A DNA stretch of 64,000 nucleotides from Symsagittifera roscoffensis. Taxonomy: Eukaryota > Xenacoelomorpha > Acoela > Convolutidae. The position numbers and the translations under genes are program-made. Location: NCBI RefSeq assembly GCF_963678635.1, contig NC_087069.1, forward strand, positions 1,624,166-1,688,165, read 5' to 3'. Position 1 is the stretch's first letter; every line of letters starts with the position of its first letter. The notes beneath the pieces are model-generated. The model had not been told where the DNA came from. It saw only the letters and a list, made by a program, of their open reading frames with translations, and made no database searches. Of this stretch, positions 42,617-51,576 are shown in pieces.

Positions 42617-45261
42617 GTGTTTTCTTTGTTGGTTAAATATCGGGTAAAATTTTGAAAGAATGGTGGTTGTTTATTTAATCTTTGAAAAAATGTTAAGGAT
42701 GTGTCTTTTGTTTTTGTATATTTATCTTTGATTAATATTTTACTATTTAAGATGTTAATTGTTGGTATATACTTCGAAATAAATGGTATTCCAATGATAT
42801 TATGTTTAATATCAGTGATATGGAATATTTGTTTAAATGGCTTATTTAAATTTTTGCTTTGCTCCATTGTTCTGGTGGGGAGGAGAAATAATTGGATTTT
42901 TCCGTAGTTTATCAATGTTGATCCCTGTGCTGTTGCGAACTTACTGGAGGTTTCAAGAGGTGTTAGCTTTGGGTGTAAAGTTTTTATTTCATTCCATGTG
43001 GGAATGTTTATTATGTTTGATTCTGCTCCTGAATCAATTAAAAAATCAATTTCAAGATCTGGTGGTTGAAATTCTTTGTTTCTTGGACTTTCTAAGAGAA
43101 ATGGTATTGTCCAAATTTTTTCTTTGGGTTGTTCTTTTTGTATATTTTGATAGATGTGGTTTGTGTTCAAGCATTTTGTTTTATTATTTGCAGAGGGTTG
43201 ATTTGTAGTGTTAATTCTATTAGTTTCTTGTGTCGTTGGTGTGGAATGTATGGGTTTAGTGTAATAATTTTGAAGAAATTCTGATTGATTTTCATATATG
43301 TGTGATGAAAAAGGTTGTTCATATATTACAGATTCATAGTCATTTTCGACTTTTATCATATTGATGGAGAGAGTGTTTTCTGTGTCGCTTTCTGAATCTG
43401 ATGATGCACAGTTTATTTGATTGAGTTGTAACGTATCAGTTACTGTGTCATCAATACCTGGAGGGTCTGATGTTGTTTCTGGGTTAGACTGTACTTGATT
43501 GATTTGTCTTTGATGTTTAGGTGTACTACTTCTGTGGCGATTATTAGAATTATTATAGTGATTATTATTCCGGTGTGGTGATTGGGAATAATTTCTATAA
43601 CGATTATTATAACTTGAGTGTCGATTTTGTGAATTATTTCGCGATCTATTTTGATAATTGCTGTTTGGTCTGTTATATGAGTTATTTCTTGATCGGTTGT
43701 TTTGATAATATTGATTTCGATTGTTTGAATAACTTCTATTTCGATTATTGGAATAGTTTCTATTTCTATTATATGATGAGTTTCGTGATTGATTGTTTGG
43801 ATAGTATCTATTTCTTGATTGGGAATTAGATCTAGAAGCAAACTGTGTTGTGTTTGAATTAGATCTGGAGTAGTTATTTCTACTATTTGGTCTATTGTAG
43901 TGATTTTGTGACGAATTTTGTGTATTTCTTCGTTCTGGCGATCTTCCTCTATAACTTGAGTTATATGGGGATTGATTTCTTGTATAACTTGTATTGTTCG
44001 GAAGTGGTTTTCCGGAACTATTGTTGCTGTATACATTTTTGTTCGGTAGATTTTGATCTTTCTTCATATATTGATAAAATGACTTATTTGGTTCTTTGTA
44101 CTTTTGAGGTTTATTTTGATTATCTTGCTGTTTTTGTCTACATTCAGAAATACTATGTCCGTATCGTCGGCAATAATTACACCATTTTTTGAAAGATGGT
44201 TTGCCTTTAAAGTTTGGGTTCTTTTCGTAAATATTGAGTATTTCAGTGATTTTTTCAACGAGGTCTGTGTCTGATTCCTGTATATTATTAATATTAGTGG
44301 GAGTCGTTTCAATTCTGTTAACGTATTGTAATTTCAGATTTTCCGTTTCTTCTAGTTTCATCGTGATTTCTGCTTGTTCTAATTTGTCTACTAGTTTTCG
44401 AAAATCTAAATCGGGTTCTCGAATTGAAGAAGGATGGGATGCTCTCTTTTTTATTGCTATTTTCCTTAATTGTGGTGTTAAGGTCATCATTAAGATTTCT
44501 GTCATCTTTGTGTTTTTATAGTCGTGTGTATTTAGTGAATATGCTTTTCGAACTAGTGTTTCGATTCGTACTGCTAATTGCTTGATGGTTTCGTTTGGTA
44601 ATCTGCGAATTTCATTACATAAAACTCTTTGTTGTTGTTTGTTTCTTTCGGAGTCAAACATTTTTGAAAATTCCTGTGTAAACCTTTTCCAATTTGATTT
44701 TATTTCTGGAGGTAATACTGAAAACCATTTTTGGGCTGCGCCATCTAAGGTTGTTTGTATCAACGCTGTGCGTCGATGTATCCAGTTTTGATGTAGTGGC
44801 GTATTAATTGGTTCAGGTCCAATGTTTAAAATCAAGTTTGCTGTTACTGCATTTAAATAATCTTCTACAGAGTATTCAGGGTCTGTTCCTGTGAAAACCA
44901 TTAAAGGTTTGTTTGATGTTATTGATGATCCACCCATAAGGTATGGATTCATTGTCATTTGTAATGATTCTGCTGCATTTGGCATTTGAGAAAAATTTGA
45001 AAGTTGGTTTCTTGTTATTTCATGTTGTTGAAGATAATATGGGAGTGGTATTTCATTTTGCATTTGTGTTGGTTGATACGAGTGTGCAATCATTGGATTT
45101 TGTTGTTGAATTGGTTGTTGATGTTGTGTATCTATCGGTTGTGGAGAAAAAATTCTATGATTTGTATGTGGTTTCTGTACTCCTTGTCCACGATATTCTT
45201 GAGTATATGGTGCAAATATGTCTGGTTGTAAGAAATCATCATCTGAGGATAAATAATCCAT
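42613..45261 (-). CDS. gag-pro: Gag C-terminal half and protease, copy B
   Basis: 882 codons from an internal ATG at 45261, sequence-identical at protein level (as far as read) to copy A: capsid-like domain, CCHC knuckle, Arg/Asn/Ser/Tyr-rich tract and aspartic protease with DSGAE. It is out of frame with the Gag start (46664) because the A run upstream has 8 residues instead of 9. The slippery heptamer AAATTTT lies at 42652-42646. Confidence 0.85.
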   Translation of the reverse strand: MDYLSSDDDFLQPDIFAPYTQEYRGQGVQKPHTNHRIFSPQPIDTQHQQPIQQQNPMIAHSYQPTQMQNEIPLPYYLQQHEITRNQLSNFSQMPNAAESLQMTMNPYLMGGSSITSNKPLMVFTGTDPEYSVEDYLNAVTANLILNIGPEPINTPLHQNWIHRRTALIQTTLDGAAQKWFSVLPPEIKSNWKRFTQEFSKMFDSERNKQQQRVLCNEIRRLPNETIKQLAVRIETLVRKAYSLNTHDYKNTKMTEILMMTLTPQLRKIAIKKRASHPSSIREPDLDFRKLVDKLEQAEITMKLEETENLKLQYVNRIETTPTNINNIQESDTDLVEKITEILNIYEKNPNFKGKPSFKKWCNYCRRYGHSISECRQKQQDNQNKPQKYKEPNKSFYQYMKKDQNLPNKNVYSNNSSGKPLPNNTSYTRNQSPYNSSYRGRSPERRNTQNSSQNHYNRPNSRNNYSRSNSNTTQFASRSNSQSRNRYYPNNQSRNSSYNRNRNYSNNRNRSYSNNRNQYYQNNRSRNNSYNRPNSNYQNRSRNNSQNRHSSYNNRYRNYSQSPHRNNNHYNNSNNRHRSSTPKHQRQINQVQSNPETTSDPPGIDDTVTDTLQLNQINCASSDSESDTENTLSINMIKVENDYESVIYEQPFSSHIYENQSEFLQNYYTKPIHSTPTTQETNRINTTNQPSANNKTKCLNTNHIYQNIQKEQPKEKIWTIPFLLESPRNKEFQPPDLEIDFLIDSGAESNIINIPTWNEIKTLHPKLTPLETSSKFATAQGSTLINYGKIQLFLLPTRTMEQSKNLNKPFKQIFHITDIKHNIIGIPFISKYIPTINILNSKILIKDKYTKTKDTSLTFFQRLNKQPPFFQNFTRYLTNKENT

Positions 45262-46664
45262 TTGATAAGATGTCTGTTTTTTTTATTTTTATTTTGTTGA
45301 AAAAATGGGTAATTTTCACTGCGATCCTGTGGAGGATTTGTTTGGAAATTTACTGAATTAGGTTGGGCCATTGGGTTATCCCAGTTTCGAGATCTTGTAT
45401 ATTGGTTAAAATTTCTTCGTGGTTGATAATTTGTTTTTGATGGATGTGTATAATTATAATTATGGTCTGCAAAGTTGTTTCTAGTGAATGTTTTGCGTGT
45501 TTTTGGTGGTATTGTCATGGGTCTGTATGTTTGGTAATCCATATGTGAATATTTTGGGGCAACTGAAGGTTTAACGGTTGATTGTAAGGTTACCTGTGTT
45601 TGTGAAGGATTTGTATTTCTTGGTGTTGTTAAGTTTGGACGTATTGGTGAAATACTTTGTTGTGTAGTTGTTGTGTGTACAATTTCTTCATTTATGAAGT
45701 GTGATGGTGTCTGGATATCTTGTTGAGTAAGATTCCTAGTTCCATTGAGGTTTTCATTGTGTATGACTGTAGAGTTTAAACTATTATTTTGTGTATCGGG
45801 CAAAAATGTTTTATAGTTCAATGGTGTTGCATCAATGGTTAATGGTATTACTCTTACATAATCTCTTATGTAAGATATCGTACTTATTGCTTGACTTGAG
45901 ATTGATTGTGGGAAGCTTATAAATGCGTGATGAGACCATTCGGGGTCCCAAACATAGTCTGATTGTTCTGTGATAGCGGTATCATCGTTCGAGTTTTGGG
46001 GTCTAAAATTTTTTCTTGCTTGTGCAATTAAATCAATATTGTGTGTGAAATAATCTATTATGAACCATGCCAAAATTTTTTGTAGATCGTGTTTTGTATG
46101 TTGTGAAACTTCGTCTTTCGTGAAATTTTCTTTAATGATGTTTAAATAACTAGAGAGTAGTGTGATTTCATGTCGTACTCTTATATGTTTAGATGTTTCT
46201 GTCGGTGAGACATTTGGTATTGGGATTTCGTTTTCTAATATCGAGATATAACTATATATTATTGCGAAAACTTCATTGGTGAATATGGAGTTTGCTCTTT
46301 GTGAGTTATGATATTGGATGCTTTTTATATATTCTGAAAATACTTTTGAAAATTCTAAATCAAGATCGTCTGTTTGAATTATATATTTACTATGATTATG
46401 GTTTGGTGAGGTGAATTCTATGGAGTAGATTCCATACTGTTGTGTTAAGTTACATATATCTTTTAGATAGTGATCTATGATTTGTCTTTTGATTTTTACA
46501 TCTGGGAACTCTGTTTTACATGGACTGATTCCGGGTTCAAATAAGTTTAAGAGTAAATTTTTGCAAAATATATGTTGTCCTCTATCAGTGGTTGCATCTA
46601 CTATAAAAGGGAAGATTTCATCATCATCTGGACTTTCGTCACCTGGGGTGTGCGTTGAGCTCAT
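45132..46664 (-). CDS. gag: Gag N-terminal part with true start
   Basis: The ATG at 46664 opens a frame of 510 codons. The first 60 residues are acidic (DESPDDDEIF); a helical region follows to about residue 280, then a basic, Pro- and Gln-rich stretch that enters copy B. In copy A the frame passes an A9 run and continues through the zinc knuckle; here the run is A8, and the frame ends at 45132. Either a base was lost, or the run permits slippage, or the run was miscounted in sequencing. It is the only Gag start in the element. Confidence 0.8.
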   Translation of the reverse strand: MSSTHTPGDESPDDDEIFPFIVDATTDRGQHIFCKNLLLNLFEPGISPCKTEFPDVKIKRQIIDHYLKDICNLTQQYGIYSIEFTSPNHNHSKYIIQTDDLDLEFSKVFSEYIKSIQYHNSQRANSIFTNEVFAIIYSYISILENEIPIPNVSPTETSKHIRVRHEITLLSSYLNIIKENFTKDEVSQHTKHDLQKILAWFIIDYFTHNIDLIAQARKNFRPQNSNDDTAITEQSDYVWDPEWSHHAFISFPQSISSQAISTISYIRDYVRVIPLTIDATPLNYKTFLPDTQNNSLNSTVIHNENLNGTRNLTQQDIQTPSHFINEEIVHTTTTQQSISPIRPNLTTPRNTNPSQTQVTLQSTVKPSVAPKYSHMDYQTYRPMTIPPKTRKTFTRNNFADHNYNYTHPSKTNYQPRRNFNQYTRSRNWDNPMAQPNSVNFQTNPPQDRSENYPFFQQNKNKKNRHLIKWIIYPQMMISYNQTYLHHILKNIVDKEYRNHIQIIEFFLHNR

Positions 46665-46719
46665 TTTTTCGTTCGATGACTGTTAATATGTAATTATTAA
46701 TGTGTCGAATTGGTTGATT

Positions 46720-47106
46720 TCAATTGTATAAATGTACTGGTTTGTGTTTATACTGCTTTTTTATTCTTCTTTTCCCTCTTTTTGATGAATTTGAAGTTGT
46801 TTCTGAGTCAGAGAAATATAATTGATCGTTAATTGGGCAATTTTTATCTATTGATTCTTTTAGTTTGTAAAGTTCGTCTAAACTGTTGGTTTCTGATTCT
46901 GAAAATGCGTTTCGGTTTTTTGAAAATCTTTTTCGTGTTATTTGTCTTTGTTTAGTTATTATTTTTCTCTTTAGTGTTTGTCGTTTTGTTCGAATGTATC
47001 CAACTGTTTGTGTATGAGGTGTGATTACAAGGTCGTATTTTTTGTTATCTATTTCACAATTGTGTAAAACGATTGTTTGTTTATTTCCTAGGTTTTTAAA
47101 TGACAT
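46720..47106 (-). CDS. Small basic protein upstream of gag
   Basis: 128 aa from ATG 47106, ending 55 bp before the gag start. The middle is strongly basic (KRQTLKRKIITKQRQITRKR), then an acidic/Ser stretch with NSLDELYKLKESID, and a basic C-terminus (KRGKRRIKKQYKHK). A dense basic block plus a leucine-spaced acidic segment recalls RNA-binding export or transactivator proteins of complex retroviruses, but this is analogy only. A coding gene in front of gag is uncommon in Ty3/Gypsy elements. Confidence 0.6.
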   Translation of the reverse strand: MSFKNLGNKQTIVLHNCEIDNKKYDLVITPHTQTVGYIRTKRQTLKRKIITKQRQITRKRFSKNRNAFSESETNSLDELYKLKESIDKNCPINDQLYFSDSETTSNSSKRGKRRIKKQYKHKPVHLYN

Positions 47107-48357
47107 AAGGTTTAGGATGACGGATGCAAAAGGTTGTTAAGTGAATTCTAATTGCTTAAACTGTTAGTCCTTACGATTTTTTGGTTAGCTTAACCTGGGT
47201 CTATTTGTTCAGGGTTGGAGAGAAAAGTATATCTATTCCGGAGAATGATTTTTACTTTCTCGTGACTAGTATAAGCTAAGGTGTTAACTTACTTAATCTT
47301 ACTTAGGGGTAGTGATTGTGTTCAAGGGTTGGAGAATAGTAAATCGATCCACAAGGTTCAGGTAGAATTAGAACGCGAGTAGTTCGTTAGATACTATTTT
47401 AAACTTACTAAGTCTAAGATTTATCCTGGGTCTGGTAAGAGGGGGGAGTCAAGTGAAGGATGAATAACCGAAGTTCTTCACTGTTTATCCTAATTTGAAT
47501 GATTAGTTTTGTTTAAAAATTTCTATTAGTCTTGGGTCTTTAGAAAGGGTTGGATAGTGAATCGACGTTTGAGGTCGTTAGACACTAGTTAAGTGGGTGG
47601 GGGAGAACAAAATTGTTCTTTTTGATCCAAGGATAGGCCTTGATGATCAAGTTCGAAATTTAATTAACTAGATAATGATTTAAGATCCAAGGATAAGCCT
47701 TGATGATCTGATTTTAAAATTAAGTGAATTTAAGTTTTAATAAAGATTTAAATTTATGTAACGAAAAGATTTAGTGTTTTGATGATATTAGTGAGCTTAT
47801 GAATGCTGTTATGTTTTAGGTGATGAAGCTGGAACAACAGAATGATTTATGATTACTAGCCATTTATTGTCATGCTACTAATTTTTATTTTTATTTTCCA
47901 ATAAATATTTTTCAAACATGTTTTGTATATTACTGCAGAGTTTAGGAAAACGATCTGAGATCTTTTTATCAATCGTTATTGTATATTAATAATTTTGTTT
48001 AGCGCCTGAAATGATTTTGAAGATTAACTTCAAAGTTTTATGTTTGCAAATGAAAATCTAAATTCATTGCCAGTAGTATTCTAAATATAAAAGTTTGTTC
48101 TGGTTTTTGCCGAACTATCATATAACTATATGGCAAGTTTCTACTTTGTCGTATGTCGTCTCTGGTTCGAGGTCTTTTTCCAATTCCGGGTAGTTCTGCT
48201 ATGGTTCGGAATATTGGCTCTGATCTATTGAGTCGTAGAGACATTTCGATTAAATTATTGTCGTATAACATTTTGTAAATGTTTTTGTCTAGTTTCTAAT
48301 CTATTTTGGTTAATTCTAGCTATTAAGGTCTTGTTCGAGACTTATGGTCGCACCAGA
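47107..48357 (-). promoter_or_regulatory. Retroelement leader with splice-donor-like sites
   Basis: The 1.25-kb leader contains consensus donors GTAAGT (47292-47287) and GTAAGA (47302-47297) in the element's sense, in the place where retroviruses keep their main donor. GATCCAAGGATA-GCCTTGATGATC occurs twice near 47622 and 47682. A 77-codon ORF (48271-48038) is present but unsupported. The region probably carries packaging signals; none is identifiable. Confidence 0.5.
48338..48355 (-). promoter_or_regulatory. Primer-binding site
   Basis: Two bases after the 5' LTR, the element's sense strand reads TGGTGCGACCATAAGTCT. TGG is the expected complement of a tRNA 3' CCA end. The plus strand (GTTCGAGACTTATGGTCG onward) itself looks like the 3' part of a tRNA with T loop and acceptor, so complementarity may extend beyond 18 nt. 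I could not name the tRNA. Confidence 0.7.
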
Positions 48358-48767
48358 TGAGTTATGACCGATGGGTATAACTCATAGAGTAATTTCGGAT
48401 AGGGTACACCGTCTGCTCGTCACGCTATCTTATTTTCGGCCGGATAGATTCGTGCAACTTCTTAGTCTAATACCGATCCTAATCTTACTCTTATACTATC
48501 TAGTCTCAGGTTGTTTAACTAGTCTCTGCTAGGCTCAATAGATCTAGGGTATACTGGTTTATTGCGGCTGCTGAAGTACTCGGGAGAGTTCAACTAGTTT
48601 CTAAGTTAAATTCAAATCTCTCTGGTGCTGAAATTACAAGTAATTTCAGCACTTACAAATAAGTGGGTTGTTAGTTAGATGGATCATGATTGGTTAATAT
48701 TAAATACTTTACATTGGTAAAATATCTAATTTATCCAATCATAAAATGTAGTTTAGATCAGGTTCCA
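48358..48767 (-). repeat. 5' LTR
   Basis: 410 bp, matching the 3' LTR (26147-26556) except near 48389 (G against A). It has the same perfect hairpin at 48625-48652. Promoter and polyadenylation signals should lie here; in the element's sense TTTAATATTAACC is a possible TATA-like core, which is weak. Confidence 0.95.
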
Positions 48768-48771
48768 CTCC
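48768..48771. repeat. Target-site duplication CTCC, right side
   Basis: Matches 26143-26146; the single-copy empty site is at 54431-54434. Confidence 0.92.
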
Positions 48772-48931
48772 CCTAGCTCGATGGTTCAGCTTCATTACAA
48801 GTAGCTATAACCCCCATGCTTGAGACAACAAAACTTTGGAGTTCGATTCCAGTTAATACATTTTTTTCGTGCAATTAGAAAGTTTTGGCTAATTTAGATG
48901 ATAGTCTGTCTGCTTATTTTTGTCTTCTTAG
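48768..48931 (+). repeat. tRNA-derived SINE-like module M3 (split from its first base by the LTR element)
   Basis: CCCCTAGCTCGATGGTTCAGC resembles the end of an acceptor stem, TA and a D arm (A box). GGAGTTCGATTCCAG is a B box, followed by T7 (48861-48867) and a tail with GTCTGCTTATTTTTGTC. The acceptor stem does not pair. The intact counterpart is at 54430-54588. Confidence 0.65.
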
Positions 48932-49048
48932 TTCCGCAGAAAAGGACTTTTTTTGACATTTTGGCTTTTGTGTAGCATTCCCAAAGCTCTTTGTAGAAAT
49001 TCTAATGGTGCATGCAATTTAAAAATTTGAAATTGATCGATAAAAAAT

Positions 49049-49102
49049 AGCTTTTAAATAGGAGCTTTTAAATAGGAGCTTTTAGGAGCTTTTAAATATT
49101 TT
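49049..49102. repeat. Short tandem expansion of AGGAGCTTTTAAAT
   Basis: Three or so units of GGAGCTTTTAAAT lie in a row. The paralogous site (about 54856) has a single GGGAGCTTTTAACT plus about 110 bp of other sequence. It is a local rearrangement separating the two duplication copies. Confidence 0.7.
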
Positions 49103-49464
49103 TCTATTTATTCTGTACTATAGGTGGCGATTTAATCCGGAACAACGCTTTTAAATTTGAAGTGAGCAAAACTACTTGGTATGATTATGCTCGTGATTAG
49201 CCATTTTTATTCTCGCGGCTAGCGGTTCACGTTTCTCTCAAGTATTGTTTGGTTTGCGGAAGTGCCTTTTCGCATCTCTGTCAGATAAAGTTGTGAACCA
49301 GGTTAGAGGTTTCAGTTTCTTAGATGGTAGTTTTTTTTTTATTTTGGATGGCTATTTTTCGTATCACTCTATGGATTGTTTTTTTTTCGCTTAGGCTTGC
49401 AAAGAGCGCTTTTGCTTCTTCGTTTTAGTTTTCCTCGCCGTATAATAATAGTTTTTTTTTTCAG

Positions 49465-49592
49465 GCGGAAGAGATTTAGTTGAGAAGCTACTGGCGGATG
49501 AAGAGTTGTGTGCCAACAAGAATGCAATCGCTGGTCTGAAAGACATTCAGACTATTCTGGAGTTCTGCGAAGTGTTGTCCATTTCAGACAAG
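49465..49592 (+). CDS. HARS: HARS exon 6
   Basis: 128 nt: acceptor TTTTTTCAG, donor gtacga. The first two bases complete a glycine begun in exon 5. The 42 codons that follow read GRDLVEKLLADEELCANKNA and on to EVLSISDK, the helical part after the insertion domain. Length and phase equal the human exon's 42 residues. A second, frameshifted copy is at 55234-55359, so this is the functional one. Confidence 0.93.
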
Positions 49593-49907
49593 GTACGAAC
49601 TTCGAATACGACGTCCTTGTTCCACTTTCATTCGAGAAGGACCAAACCACACTGTTAATTAATGTGAAAGGTCTTTTGCAATGCAACAGCTGGTCCTGTA
49701 AAAAGGCCTCTCTTCCCCGCTGGCTGGCGCTGTCTCATTTTTGAAAATATGCAATGCTTGAGTTAATGCTACCTTGAGGTGGTTGAGGCGGTAGATGTTT
49801 TACACAAGCTCTTTGTCGGTCTTTGTTCCCGAAGCAAGTGGCACTTTTAGTGTATTGTTGATGAGTTAGGTTGCTCGTCGTTACCTTTTGCGTCTGATTT
49901 GAGGCAG

Positions 49908-50150
49908 GTTTCGTTCGACATGAGTCTAGCACGTGGTCTGGACTACTACACAGGAGTGATTTACGAGGCAGTTCTTTTGGGGGGCACAGAGTCTACAAAC
50001 ACAACAGACGACACAGCCGCCGAGAATGGAACAGGGGACTGCAACGAGCCCAGTGATGGAGAAGAGGCTGCCGCTGCCAATGTAGGATCTATAGCGGGGG
50101 GTGGAAGATACGACAACCTGGTCGGAATGTTCGACTCCAAACATCAGAAG
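49908..50150 (+). CDS. HARS: HARS exon 7 (histidine-binding motif)
   Basis: 243 nt, 81 codons; acceptor tgaggcag, donor gtgtgg. It encodes [20 protein letters not shown], the HisA histidine-binding signature ARGLDYYTG. An acidic, Thr/Glu-rich loop longer than in human follows, then [18 protein letters not shown]. Phase 0 at both ends. The next exon (motif 3, then the anticodon-binding domain) is not found in the remaining window. The total CDS in the window is 405 codons of an expected 500 or so. Confidence 0.94.
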
Positions 50151-51217
50151 GTGTGGCAGGCAGTTCAGTTTTTACCTTCAGTACTTACCATCATTCTGCT
50201 GTAACCCACTTGCATGAAATATAATTATTTCAGTTGATAATTTTCAAACTATGTCCCATCCTCAAATTTGGAGTGCGAATAAAGTATAAGTTTTGTTTCC
50301 GTTTATCTCGTTTCATCTGAACAAGAGTAGAGTGTCCTTGTGGTAATGGAGCAAAATATTCTGAACACAACTACTGTCGCAATAGCAGAAGTTTCTACAT
50401 GTTTTGTACCGACCAAGTCACAAAAACGGATTTTAATTTTCAGATTTCCCAGCGGAATGAAAACCTTACCATTTGATCCATTTTTCTCAAGTTTGGTTCA
50501 TTTTATCACAAAAGCACCAATCTAAAATTGTTCTTGAACTCCAAAGAACTTTTAGAGCATATAATTTTTCTGTATACTTCGAAAGTTTTTTTAATGACGT
50601 TTTTCTCTGTCCTTGCGTTTATTACTAAATTCTAATGTCTATTTTTTCAATTTGTAGAGCTGTTGTTTTGCTGTCTCGCTAGTGTCGCTGAAGCGCAACT
50701 TCGCCTCTGTGCTTATCTTTGTTTGCCATTTTACCAAGAGGCAACCCACGTCGTTCAGACTCTTTTATAGGTCGTGATGATTTTTTAAGGAACTGTGTTA
50801 AAATGCGCTATTTTTTTTACAGAAGTGCTTCATTTTAAAAGTAATGTTTGTGTTATAGCATGAACTATATTTTGTTCCAATCCAAGTCGCAAATGTTGTT
50901 GCGATAAAATTTGTCCATTTTGAAAGTGTTCAATCTGATCAAAAACCAGCTATTAAGTACAGCCAATGCTAAGGATATTAACGCAGACTATTATTGTTCG
51001 GACATACGTAGCGAAAGTAGCGGAATATTTGTGCTCGGGGTGGTTTTTCTTCAAACAAATTTCGACTTCTTAAATGGCCATTGTTGACGGATTTTTTTGT
51101 ATCATTCAAAAAGTATTGTTGTCCTGAGCTAAACTTTGGGAAGATATTTCACCAGTGATAATTTTTCCTAAAGTTATGGGGGTTTAAAAATTGCCCTTTT
51201 TTTGGCCAATTTGGGTC

Positions 51218-51262
51218 AATTAACGCGCGATATATTTCGCGCTATTAACGCGTTAGCGGAGA
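51218..51262. repeat. CpG-rich nested inverted repeat
   Basis: GCGCGATATATTTCGCGC forms a 6-bp perfect stem (GCGCGA/TCGCGC), enclosed by AACGCG and CGCGTT. It stands out in AT-rich surroundings. The paralogous copy is at about 56876-56920, unchanged. Confidence 0.8.
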
Positions 51263-51540
51263 TTAAATCCGTCATTGAAATGTTCCAAATTGGTTAAAGG
51301 AAGCTTATTTGCCATAATTTATATATTACTATGAGAGAAATTTATCACTTTGTTCTTAATATAGCGTGTGGGGAGATGATTTTTACAAAAAATCTCAAAT
51401 TAAAAAAAATCGTTTATTACAGTTAATTTTTTCATCTTGTTACTGCTCCAAAGAAGACTGCTGTATAAGTTGAGGCATGTTAGTTGGTAAATTTCTTTTT
51501 TTTTTATCAAAGTGACTGGTACTGCTAATGCTTCATAATT

Positions 51541-51576
51541 GGCGTGCGTCACTTAAGAGGCGTGCGTCACTTAAGA
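51541..51576. repeat. Two tandem copies of an 18-bp unit
   Basis: GGCGTGCGTCACTTAAGA is repeated exactly twice. The same pair is kept at 57195-57230 in the second duplication copy. The unit contains GCGTCA, a half-site-like sequence, but no function can be claimed. Confidence 0.9.

Larger units (their letters stand above)
42064..45808 (-). repeat. Internal tandem duplication of gag-pro-linker, copy B
   Basis: 3,745 bp, almost identical to 38310-42055. The 8 bp between copies (42056-42063) are AATATTTA, and the junction contains ATGAATATTTAA twice within 30 bp. This suggests template slippage at short homology when the duplication formed. Confidence 0.92.
26147..48767 (-). mobile_element. Large Ty3/Gypsy-type LTR retroelement with envelope-like and accessory ORFs
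   Basis: The element spans 22,621 bp with 410-bp LTRs (TG...CA) and a 4-bp site duplication, transcribed leftwards. Order: 5' LTR, PBS, leader, basic ORF, gag-protease, protease-RT linker, pol (RT, RNase H, integrase), two small membrane ORFs, an ATG-less ORF, an envelope-like frame, a 603-aa ORF, 3' LTR. About 3.75 kb of gag-pro is duplicated in tandem; without this it would be about 18.9 kb, still very large for the group. The LTRs differ at one position that I can see (26178 region, A against G), so insertion is recent. Several frame breaks make this copy unlikely to be autonomous. It lies in reverse orientation within HARS intron 5. Confidence 0.93.
22581..49464 (+). other. HARS intron 5, 26.9 kb, GC-AG
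   Basis: It begins GCAAGTGG and ends TTTTTTCAG at 49464. It is phase 1 and is inflated by a 22.6-kb LTR retroelement; without it the intron would be about 4.3 kb. The left part (22700-24600) holds no recognisable gene. Short minus-strand frames at 22848-23105 and 23308-23779 may be remnants of something, but I cannot assign them. A short tandem copy of CTTCTACAGGATCTGTCAA lies near 24531-24590. Confidence 0.85.

Noticed and set aside
48038..48271. 77-codon ORF directly after the PBS
   Set aside because: Short, no motif and in the leader; kept only as a remark within the leader entry.
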